In this document: positions 1 through 5,242 of the stretch, one piece after another | Layout of the letters: each line of letters begins with the position of its first letter | Numbering within the stretch: the stretch's first letter is position 1 | Notes under the pieces: model-generated | Told to the model about the DNA's origin: nothing | Seen by the model: only the letters and a program-made list of their open reading frames with translations | Databases searched by the model: none | Translations under genes and position numbers: made by a program | Source of the DNA: Candidatus Mediterraneibacter colneyensis | GTDB lineage: Bacteria; Bacillota; Clostridia; Lachnospirales; Lachnospiraceae | Direction: 5' to 3' | Assembly: GCA_019114745.1 (NCBI GenBank) | Contig: DXEY01000035.1 | Coordinates: forward strand, 1-7,286 | DNA: 7,286 bases

Positions 1-325
1 CCAGCTCAATTTTAAATGTTGGCAGATATTCGCATTTCATAAAAAAATACATCAATGTTTTTAAATCTCTGACATATGTATATAGACTTACATCATTCAT
101 ATTAGAGTTATCTCGGAGTGCAATAATAAATTCCTGTACTGTTTCCTTACTCATATCTTTAATATACATATCTGCATCCAGATATTTAAACATTTGTTTC
201 ATAGAATCTTTATAATGTTTTATTGTACCATCTCTCAAATTTCTAGCCTTGCAATTAACTAGATATTCCTCACAACCTTGCTCAAAAGTAACGTCATTTT
301 CTACTGCCATTTTGATTTTTTTCAT
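1..325 (-). CDS. Tyrosine recombinase/integrase, N-terminal part (cut by the left window edge)
   Basis: The first 108 codons of a gene starting at ATG 325-323 are visible and stay open to base 1; there is no stop in the window. The start is supported by AAGGAG (340-335) nine bases upstream. The protein reads MKKIKMAVENDVTF, then a helical region with CKARNLRDGTIKHYKDS (residues 25-41) and LYTYVRDLKTLMYFFMK (81-97). This is the pattern of the SAM-like core-binding domain of phage and transposon integrases. The catalytic R-H-R-Y domain would lie beyond the left edge and cannot be checked. Such enzymes cut and rejoin DNA at attachment sites to move an integrative element. The reading frame is AT-rich, unlike the neighbouring genes, which suggests acquisition by transfer. 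The gene lies head-on after the 3' end of the GGGtGRT gene, in the same direction. Family assignment is by eye; the type of element cannot be told from this fragment. Confidence 0.82.
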   Translation of the reverse strand, partial: MKKIKMAVENDVTFEQGCEEYLVNCKARNLRDGTIKHYKDSMKQMFKYLDADMYIKDMSKETVQEFIIALRDNSNMNDVSLYTYVRDLKTLMYFFMKCEYLPTFKIEL

Positions 326-349
326 TAGATTTTACTCCTTTCTGCACAC

Positions 350-404
350 AAAAAAAGTTAGACACGTCATAAGCGTTTTGCTTAAAATAACGTGTCTAAC
401 TTTT
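350..404 (-). terminator. Rho-independent terminator of the scaffold/GGGtGRT operon, probably bidirectional
   Basis: Read on the minus strand, an 11-bp stem GTTAGACACGT/ACGTGTCTAAC (400-390 with 367-357), extended by four A-U pairs, is followed by seven U residues (356-350). It lies 35 bases after the TAA of the GGGtGRT gene. On the plus strand the stem is followed by TTTTATTT, so it could also stop plus-strand transcripts. The stem is long and less GC-rich than usual, with a 22-base loop. Confidence 0.7.
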
Positions 405-413
405 ATTTCTCAA
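384..413 (-). promoter_or_regulatory. Candidate promoter for the recombinase, lying inside the hairpin
   Basis: On the minus strand TTGAGA (413-408) and TATTTT (389-384) are separated by 18 bases, matching five and four of the six consensus bases. The predicted start, near 377, is in the loop of the inner hairpin. The match is modest in AT-rich DNA, so this is a suggestion only. Confidence 0.35.
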
Positions 414-439
414 AATCTAATGAATCAAACCATCAAGGC

Positions 440-1450
440 TTAGAACTTACCTGCCTTTGCTGCTTCCTCAATGGCAACTGCAACTGCAACTGTCATACCA
501 ACCATCGGGTTGTTTCCTGCTCCGATCAGTCCCATCATTTCAACATGGGCCGGTACGGAAGAGGAACCTGCGAACTGTGCGTCTGAGTGCATACGTCCGA
601 GAGTATCTGTCATACCGTAAGAAGCCGGGCCTGCCGCCATGTTATCCGGATGAAGGGTACGTCCTGTACCACCGCCGGATGCAACAGAGAAGTATTTCTT
701 GCCTGCCTCTACGCACTCTTTCTTGTATGTACCTGCTACCGGATGCTGGAAGCGTGTCGGGTTTGTAGAGTTACCTGTGATGGAAACGTCAACGCCCTCT
801 TTCCACATGATCGCAACGCCTTCGCGCACATCGTTTGCGCCATAGCAGTTTACTTTGGAGCGGAGTCCGTCAGAGTAAGCGGTACGGGAAACTTCTTTGA
901 GCTCTCCTGTATAGTAGTCATACTCTGTCTGTACATATGTAAATCCGTTGATCCTGGAAATGATCTTAGCTGCGTCTTTTCCGAGACCGTTCAGGATAAC
1001 GCGGAGCGGTTTTTTACGAACTTTGTTTGCCTTCTCAGCAATACCGATCGCACCCTCTGCCGCTGCGAAAGACTCGTGTCCTGCCAGGAAGCAGAAGCAG
1101 TCTGTTGACTCTTCAAGGAGCATCTTTCCAAGATTTCCATGTCCGAGACCTACTTTACGCTGGTCGGCAACGGATCCCGGAATACAGAATGCCTGAAGTC
1201 CCTCTCCGATCGCTGCTGCCGCATCTGCTGCGTTTCTGCAGTCTTTCCTGATCGCGATCGCTGCACCTGTAATATAAGCCCAGCATGCGTTCTCAAAACA
1301 GATCGGCTGGATGCCTTTAATCTGGTTGTAAACGTCCAGTCCGGCATCCTTTGTGATCTTCTCAGCTTCCTCTAAAGAAGCGATACCGTAGCTGTTCAAA
1401 ACTTCATTGATTTTATCAATTCTTCTTTCATATGATTCAAATAAAGCCAT
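440..1450 (-). CDS. GGGtGRT family protein of unknown function
   Basis: The 336-residue protein starts at ATG 1450-1448 behind a perfect AGGAGG (1464-1459) eight bases upstream. I recognise it as the clostridial family named after the motif GGGTGRT, here at residues 259-265 within VASGGGTGRTLHPDNMAAGP. Other notable parts are GHGNLGKMLLEES (103-115), GHESFAAAEGAIG (124-136), LNGLGKDAAKII (153-164), TGNSTNPTRFQHPVAGTYKK (225-244) and a small-residue-rich end GLIGAGNNPMVGMTVAVAVA (307-326). Cysteines are at 51, 56, 71, 89, 118, 120, 202 and 246. There is no signal peptide and no convincing membrane span, so it is probably cytosolic. The function is not known to me; glycine-rich loops could bind a nucleotide or phosphate, but this is speculation. 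It follows the NifU-like scaffold gene by 43 bases with no terminator between them, so the two are almost certainly co-transcribed and probably work together, perhaps on an iron-sulfur cofactor. Confidence 0.88.
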   Translation of the reverse strand: MALFESYERRIDKINEVLNSYGIASLEEAEKITKDAGLDVYNQIKGIQPICFENACWAYITGAAIAIRKDCRNAADAAAAIGEGLQAFCIPGSVADQRKVGLGHGNLGKMLLEESTDCFCFLAGHESFAAAEGAIGIAEKANKVRKKPLRVILNGLGKDAAKIISRINGFTYVQTEYDYYTGELKEVSRTAYSDGLRSKVNCYGANDVREGVAIMWKEGVDVSITGNSTNPTRFQHPVAGTYKKECVEAGKKYFSVASGGGTGRTLHPDNMAAGPASYGMTDTLGRMHSDAQFAGSSSVPAHVEMMGLIGAGNNPMVGMTVAVAVAIEEAAKAGKF

Positions 1451-1493
1451 TTATATATCCTCCTGATTTATTTACCTTTGTCGAGATTTGCGC

Positions 1494-2186
1494 TTACTCT
1501 TTACGCGGATCGATGATCTTCACAGCATCGTCAACACGGCCGTACTGTCCTTTTGCCTTCTCCCATGCATCGTTCGGAGTATCGCCTTTCTTAACGAAAT
1601 CTGTGAATTTTCCGAGGTTTACAAACTGATATCCGATGATCTCATCGTTTGCATCAAGAGCGATACCTGTCACGTAACCCTCTGCCATCTCAAGGTAACG
1701 AGGACCTTTTGCAAGTGTTCCGTACATCGTACCTACCTGTGAACGGAGGCCTTTTCCAAGGTCTTCCAGGCCGGCGCCGATCGCAAGTCCGTCCTCAGAG
1801 AATGCACTCTGTGTTCTTCCGTAAACGATCTGCAGGAACAGTTCTCTCATTGCTGTATTGATTGCATCACAGACAAGGTCTGTGTTAAGCGCTTCTAAGA
1901 TTGTCTTTCCGGGAAGGATCTCAGATGCCATAGCAGCGGAATGTGTCATTCCGGAGCATCCAAGTGTCTCTACCAGGGCTTCCTGAATGATACCGTCTTT
2001 TACATTCAGTGTCAGTTTACATGCTCCCTGCTGAGGTGCACACCAGCCTACGCCGTGTGTAAAACCAGAGATGTCCTTGATCTCTTTTGCCTGTACCCAT
2101 TTCGCCTCTTCCGGGATTGGAGCCGGTCCGTGATTCGCGCCCTGAGCCACCGGACACATCATTTCTACTTCATGTGAATAAATCAT
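1494..2186 (-). CDS. NifU-like iron-sulfur cluster assembly scaffold protein (clostridial GGGtGRT-associated type)
   Basis: I place the start at ATG 2186-2184, giving 230 residues beginning MIYSHEVEMMCPV, because AAAGGAG lies seven bases upstream. An in-frame ATG at 2273 would add 29 residues of basic, low-complexity sequence, and lies almost at the predicted transcript start, so I reject it. The middle resembles the NifU/IscU N-terminal fold: KLTLNVKDGIIQEALVETLG (57-76), then GC at 76-77, ASEILPGKTILEAL (87-100). Known family members assemble 2Fe-2S or 4Fe-4S clusters on three cysteines and an aspartate. Here cysteines are at 11, 49, 56, 77 and 106; only Cys77 lines up clearly with an IscU ligand. 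The C-terminal part (about 140-230) has YVTGIALDANDEIIGYQFVN (171-190), a beta-rich extension beyond a plain IscU. No iscS or sufCBD genes are near. The protein is probably cytosolic. The scaffold role is inferred from similarity and is less certain than the family. Confidence 0.82.
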   Translation of the reverse strand: MIYSHEVEMMCPVAQGANHGPAPIPEEAKWVQAKEIKDISGFTHGVGWCAPQQGACKLTLNVKDGIIQEALVETLGCSGMTHSAAMASEILPGKTILEALNTDLVCDAINTAMRELFLQIVYGRTQSAFSEDGLAIGAGLEDLGKGLRSQVGTMYGTLAKGPRYLEMAEGYVTGIALDANDEIIGYQFVNLGKFTDFVKKGDTPNDAWEKAKGQYGRVDDAVKIIDPRKE

Positions 2187-2282
2187 GTTAAAACTCCTTT
2201 CAATATGTATGATTTTCTTCGCATATGACGCAGGAAAGCCGCTGCCTGATGCGGATCGTTTTTTCTGCCCCATATATGGTTT

Positions 2283-2311
2283 ATTTTCTCATAATTTCTA
2301 TAATTCGTCAA
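2283..2311 (-). promoter_or_regulatory. Promoter of the scaffold/GGGtGRT operon
   Basis: On the minus strand TTGACG (2311-2306) is followed after 17 bases by GAAAAT (2288-2283), with a TG dinucleotide one base upstream of the -10 (extended -10). The predicted start is near 2276, giving a leader of about 90 bases. The 10-bp palindrome CCATATATGG (2270-2279) lies on the start point. No terminator is visible between pgsA and this promoter, so read-through from pgsA is possible. Confidence 0.55.
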
Positions 2312-2353
2312 TCACACACTGACAAATTTTTCACAGAAATAACAGAAACCCGT

Positions 2354-2896
2354 CTACATCCCGCCATGTGTGAGCACTTCGCGGTTCTTTGCGATATAAT
2401 CGATCAGGGAGATGATAGTGAGTGCCAGCGCGATCCATACGAGGATCTGTCCGATCAGGTCGAACACACCGCCCAGATCCGCGATCAGCACGATGATCAT
2501 CGCCATCTGGAACACCGTCTTGAACTTGCCCCAGTAGCTCGCGGCGATCACGATCCCGCTGTCTGACGCGACAAGACGGAATCCGCTGATGATAAACTCT
2601 CTTGCAATGATGATGATGACCACAGCCGTATTCAGTTTTCCGGACGGGATCAGACAGATCATGGCGGAGCATACGAGCAGCTTGTCCGCCAGGGGATCCA
2701 TAAACTTACCGAAATTTGTCACCAGATTGTATTTACGCGCGATCTTTCCGTCCAGCATATCGGTGAGGCTGGCGATCACAAAAAGCGCCAGGGCGATCCA
2801 CTTATTGGCGTCTCCCCCGACATCCGTGAGCATAAAAAACACAAAAAACGGCACCATGATAACTCTAAGAACAGTCAGTTTGTTTGGTAAATTCAT
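2354..2896 (-). CDS. pgsA: CDP-diacylglycerol-glycerol-3-phosphate 3-phosphatidyltransferase
   Basis: This 180-residue membrane enzyme transfers the phosphatidyl group from CDP-diacylglycerol to glycerol-3-phosphate, releasing CMP and giving phosphatidylglycerol phosphate, the precursor of phosphatidylglycerol and cardiolipin. The full CDP-alcohol phosphotransferase signature is present: D46, D49-G50, A53-R54, G63, D67 and D71, in the spacing D-x2-DG-x2-AR-x8-G-x3-D-x3-D. Hydrophobic segments lie near residues 7-24, 33-46, 73-84, 90-104, 127-143 and 146-167, which fits a polytopic membrane protein of normal family length. The start ATG overlaps the rimO stop (ATGA) and AGGAG (2908-2904) lies seven bases upstream, within rimO, so the two are translationally coupled. 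The assignment to PgsA rather than another alcohol phosphotransferase rests on overall sequence and the frequent clostridial rimO-pgsA pairing. Confidence 0.93.
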   Translation of the reverse strand: MNLPNKLTVLRVIMVPFFVFFMLTDVGGDANKWIALALFVIASLTDMLDGKIARKYNLVTNFGKFMDPLADKLLVCSAMICLIPSGKLNTAVVIIIIAREFIISGFRLVASDSGIVIAASYWGKFKTVFQMAMIIVLIADLGGVFDLIGQILVWIALALTIISLIDYIAKNREVLTHGGM

Positions 2897-4215
2897 AATA
2901 ATTCTCCTATCAGATCATAATCTACAGCTCCGGTCACTCTCACTCTCGCGAAATCGCCGGACAACAGTTCCTCATCGGTATTAATAAAGATCAGTCCGTC
3001 TACATTTGGTGCGTCCCGGTAAGTCCGTCCCACATATGCATTTTCATCCGCCACTTTTCCTTCGACCATCACCAGCACTTCCCTGCCGATCATGTCCTGG
3101 TCGTTGTCAAACGCGATCTCCTGCTGAAGCTCCATCAATTCTTCCTGCCGGTCCAGCTTTGTCTCCTCATCGATCTGATCCGGCATCTCTGCTGCCGGTG
3201 TATCTTCCTCCGGAGAATAGGTAAATACACCCAGACGGTCAAACTCCATCTCGTCTACAAATTCCATCAGTTCCTCATGCTGCTCCTGCGTCTCCCCCGG
3301 GAATCCGGTGATCAGCGTTGTCCTCAGGCAGATGTCCGGTATCTCCCGCCTCAGCTTCCCGATGATGTCGATCAGTTCCTGTTTGGAAGTCCGGCGTCCC
3401 ATCCTTCCGAGGATCCTGTCGTTAGCATGCTGGATAGGAAGGTCGAGGTAATGGCAGATTTTCGGTTCCTCCTTCATCACCTGGATCAGTTTATCTGTAA
3501 TCTCTTCGGGATAGCAGTACAAGATCCGGATCCAGCGGATCCCGCTGATCTGGCACAGCTTTCGGAGCAGCTCGGGCAGAGATTTCTTCCCGTAGAGATC
3601 TTTCCCGTACAGGGTCGTTTCCTGCGCTACAAGGATCAGCTCTTTCACGCCCTGGGCGGCAAGTTCGCCCGCCTCACGGATCAGGCGCTCCATCGGAACG
3701 CTCCGGAAATTCCCGCGGATCTTCGGTATGATGCAGTACGTGCAGTGTTTGTCGCACCCCTCTGCGATCTTGAGATATGCAAAATGCCCTCCTGTCGTTA
3801 CCAGCCTCTTTGTGTCCGGCAGCGGAAGCGCGTCCAGGTCGGAGAGGATAACCTCATGTTCTCCTTTAAGCGCCGCGTCCACGGCATCCAGGATCTTATC
3901 GTAAGCCGTCGTCCCGAGCACCTCGTCCACCTCCGGGATCTCGTCCATGATCTCCTGGCGGTAGCGCTGCGCGAGACATCCTGCCACGATCAGCGCTTTT
4001 GCGCTTCCACTCTTTTTATATTCTGCCATCTCAAGGATGTTCTCGATACTTTCTTCTTTTGCGTCATGGATGAAACAGCAGGTGTTGATCACGATCACAT
4101 CAGCCTGTGTCTCATCGTCCGTCATCTCATATCCTCTGGATGCGAGGAGCCCGAGCATCACTTCCGTATCCGCCAGATTCTTGTCGCATCCAAGAGAGAT
4201 AAACAGTATCTTCAT
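2893..4215 (-). CDS. rimO: Ribosomal protein S12 methylthiotransferase
   Basis: This 440-residue radical SAM enzyme adds a methylthio group to the conserved aspartate of ribosomal protein S12. Domains are in the usual order. An N-terminal UPF0004 domain begins with SLGCDKNLADTE and has Cys10, Cys46 and Cys80, the ligands of the auxiliary 4Fe-4S cluster. The radical SAM core has CDKHCTYC with Cys154, Cys158 and Cys161, followed by IIPKIRGNFRS. A C-terminal TRAM domain (about 375-440) includes VEGKVADENAYVGRTYRDAP. The SLGC-KNL-D start and the TRAM sequence fit RimO better than MiaB or MtaB. The start at 4215 has GGAGG (4229-4225) nine bases upstream. It lies after the rpoZ terminator, with no clear promoter of its own in 4216-4332, so it probably depends on read-through. 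The end overlaps pgsA by four bases. Confidence 0.95.
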   Translation of the reverse strand: MKILFISLGCDKNLADTEVMLGLLASRGYEMTDDETQADVIVINTCCFIHDAKEESIENILEMAEYKKSGSAKALIVAGCLAQRYRQEIMDEIPEVDEVLGTTAYDKILDAVDAALKGEHEVILSDLDALPLPDTKRLVTTGGHFAYLKIAEGCDKHCTYCIIPKIRGNFRSVPMERLIREAGELAAQGVKELILVAQETTLYGKDLYGKKSLPELLRKLCQISGIRWIRILYCYPEEITDKLIQVMKEEPKICHYLDLPIQHANDRILGRMGRRTSKQELIDIIGKLRREIPDICLRTTLITGFPGETQEQHEELMEFVDEMEFDRLGVFTYSPEEDTPAAEMPDQIDEETKLDRQEELMELQQEIAFDNDQDMIGREVLVMVEGKVADENAYVGRTYRDAPNVDGLIFINTDEELLSGDFARVRVTGAVDYDLIGELL

Positions 4216-4247
4216 AATCAGTAACCTCCGGTTATTTTCTGTCTGTC

Positions 4248-4278
4248 GCCAGGGTCTCGGGCAAGCCCGGACTTTGGC
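4248..4278 (-). other. GC-rich imperfect hairpin in the rpoZ-rimO gap
   Basis: On the minus strand GCCA (4278-4275) pairs with TGGC (4251-4248), then GTC with GAC, then CGGGC with GCCCG around a minimal loop, with an AA/CC internal loop and one bulged A. It lacks a U-run and so is not a terminator. It is flanked by direct copies of GTCGCC (4245-4250, 4281-4286, plus strand) and lies between the rpoZ terminator and the rimO ribosome site. Its role is unknown. Confidence 0.5.
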
Positions 4279-4291
4279 TCGTCGCCATCAC

Positions 4292-4322
4292 AAAAAAGGC
4301 AGATACCTCTTGTGCATCTGCC
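4292..4322 (-). terminator. Rho-independent terminator after rpoZ
   Basis: On the minus strand GGCAGAT (4322-4316) pairs with ATCTGCC (4304-4298) around an 11-base loop and is followed at once by six U residues (4297-4292). It starts 10 bases after the rpoZ stop codon. The stem is short, so termination is probably partial, which would let some transcription pass into rimO-pgsA. Confidence 0.75.
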
Positions 4323-4332
4323 CTGTCTGAAT

Positions 4333-4581
4333 CTATTCCTCTTCCCCGGCATTCTCAGCCGCAATCTTCAGTTTTCCCTGATTCAGCTCGTCGATCGCAA
4401 TTGAGAGAGGTTTCTCTCCTTCCTTTGCATCCACAAGCGGAAGATCGCCCGCGATGAGTTGTCTTGCCCTCTTGGATGTCGCCATCACAATGGAATACCG
4501 GCTGTTGACAACCTTTGTGTCGCCCTCCTCGACATCCTTGTTTACTACCTTCATTAAGTCCGTATAAGACGGGTGCAGCAT
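4333..4581 (-). CDS. rpoZ: DNA-directed RNA polymerase subunit omega
   Basis: The 82-residue protein starts MLHPSYTDLMKVVN at ATG 4581-4579. The frame is open upstream, but the extra 39 residues overlap gmk and have no family likeness. The chosen start has AGGAG (4596-4592) ten bases upstream and lies two bases after the gmk stop. The conserved omega core is visible: NSRYSIVMATSKRARQLIAG (about residues 25-44) followed by KPLSIAIDELNQGKL (57-71). Omega binds the C-terminal part of the beta-prime subunit and helps its folding and assembly. The short form, ending in a few acidic residues (AGEEE), is usual in clostridia. The gmk-rpoZ order is a common pairing in Gram-positive bacteria. A terminator follows directly. 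Confidence 0.94.
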   Translation of the reverse strand: MLHPSYTDLMKVVNKDVEEGDTKVVNSRYSIVMATSKRARQLIAGDLPLVDAKEGEKPLSIAIDELNQGKLKIAAENAGEEE

Positions 4582-4583
4582 AA

Positions 4584-5219
4584 TCACTCTTCTCCTTTCA
4601 ATCGTTCCAAATCTTCTCTTATCTCTTCTATAAATTCCCTGTTTCGGGAAGATCTTAAGTGCTCTCCCTGGATGACGGCATGCATCTGTCTGACGCATTC
4701 ATCCAGATCGTCATTGACGATCAGATAATCGTAGTTTTCCATTCCCTGAGCCTCTTCACAGGCACGTTTCATTCTGGATTCGATCACATCCATCGTCTCG
4801 GTACCCCTGCCGACCAGCCGTCTCTTCAGCTCGTCTGCCCCGGGCGGAGTGACAAACAGGAGTAAGGTGTCGGGAAACAGCTTCTTCACGTTCAGCGCCC
4901 CCTGGATCTCGATCTCGAGGATCACATCCCTTCCTTCCTCCATCATCTTCTCCACATATTCCCGCGGAGTGCCATAGTAGTTTTCCACGTACTTAGCATA
5001 CTCTATCAGTTCGCCTTTGGCAATCATTTTTTCAAAATCATCTTTCGACACGAAAAAATATTCCCTGCCATCCATCTCACCCTCACGAGGCGCCCGCGTC
5101 GTCGCTGAGATCGACAGGGCGTATGTCTGAGGATACCGTGTCAGGAGTTCCTTCATCAGCGTTCCTTTGCCGGAACCGGAAAAGCCTGAAACAACGATCA
5201 ATATACCTTTTTCTTTCAT
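4584..5219 (-). CDS. gmk: Guanylate kinase
   Basis: The enzyme phosphorylates GMP to GDP with ATP in the cytosol, in purine nucleotide supply. The P-loop GFSGSGKGT is at residues 12-20. The GMP-binding region is present: SATTRAPREGEMDGREYFF (37-55) and YYGTPREYVE (80-89). It is followed by DVILEIEIQGA, then the lid region with RLVGRGTE. The length, 211 residues, is normal. Two in-frame start codons are possible, at 5225 and 5219. I prefer 5219 (MKEKGILIVV) because AAAGGGA ends at 5226, leaving six bases to this ATG but none to the first. The gene follows yicC by about 20 bases and runs into rpoZ with two bases between, so it is part of one transcript from the promoter before yicC. Confidence 0.95.
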   Translation of the reverse strand: MKEKGILIVVSGFSGSGKGTLMKELLTRYPQTYALSISATTRAPREGEMDGREYFFVSKDDFEKMIAKGELIEYAKYVENYYGTPREYVEKMMEEGRDVILEIEIQGALNVKKLFPDTLLLFVTPPGADELKRRLVGRGTETMDVIESRMKRACEEAQGMENYDYLIVNDDLDECVRQMHAVIQGEHLRSSRNREFIEEIREDLERLKGEE

Positions 5220-5242
5220 ACTCATTCCCTTTCAAACAACAG

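Larger units (their letters stand above)
321..424. repeat. Nested inverted repeats between the recombinase and the GGGtGRT gene
   Basis: Two perfect inverted repeats share nearly the same centre. The outer arms are TTCATTAGATTTT (321-333) and AAAATCTAATGAA (412-424), 13 bp. The inner arms are AAAAGTTAGACACGT (353-367) and ACGTGTCTAACTTTT (390-404), 15 bp. A small AAGC/GCTT stem (371-374/380-383) lies in the inner loop. The left outer arm includes the recombinase start codon. In RNA made from the minus strand and starting beyond 424 both pairs of arms can fold, leaving the ribosome site in an asymmetric internal loop. That the arms pair in vivo is inference. Confidence 0.8.

Noticed and set aside
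357..400. GTTAGAC and GTCTAAC in the hairpin match the 7-base core sequences of integron attC sites
   Set aside because: In attC the order is RYYYAAC first and GTTRRRY last; here the order is reversed, and the recombinase fragment does not look like an integron integrase. The stem with U-run is better explained as a terminator.
353..404. The arms as ends of a tiny insertion sequence remnant
   Set aside because: The end TGTCTAACTTTT recalls the ends of some IS3-family elements, but only 52 bases are enclosed, with no transposase trace and no target duplication visible.
587..1108. A 173-codon open frame on the plus strand opposite the GGGtGRT gene
   Set aside because: The translation is cysteine-rich and without family likeness, there is no good ribosome site, and the minus-strand gene is clear.
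2187..2273. A longer scaffold protein starting at ATG 2273
   Set aside because: The start would be at the very 5' end of the predicted transcript and lacks a ribosome site; the added residues look non-coding.
3277..4224. A 315-codon open frame on the plus strand opposite rimO
   Set aside because: It lies fully antisense to a complete, motif-rich rimO gene and its translation has no recognisable domain; it is a shadow of the GC-rich codon use of rimO.
4582..4698. A longer omega subunit starting at 4698 inside gmk
   Set aside because: The extension overlaps gmk in another frame and is unlike any omega subunit; a good ribosome site serves the ATG at 4581.
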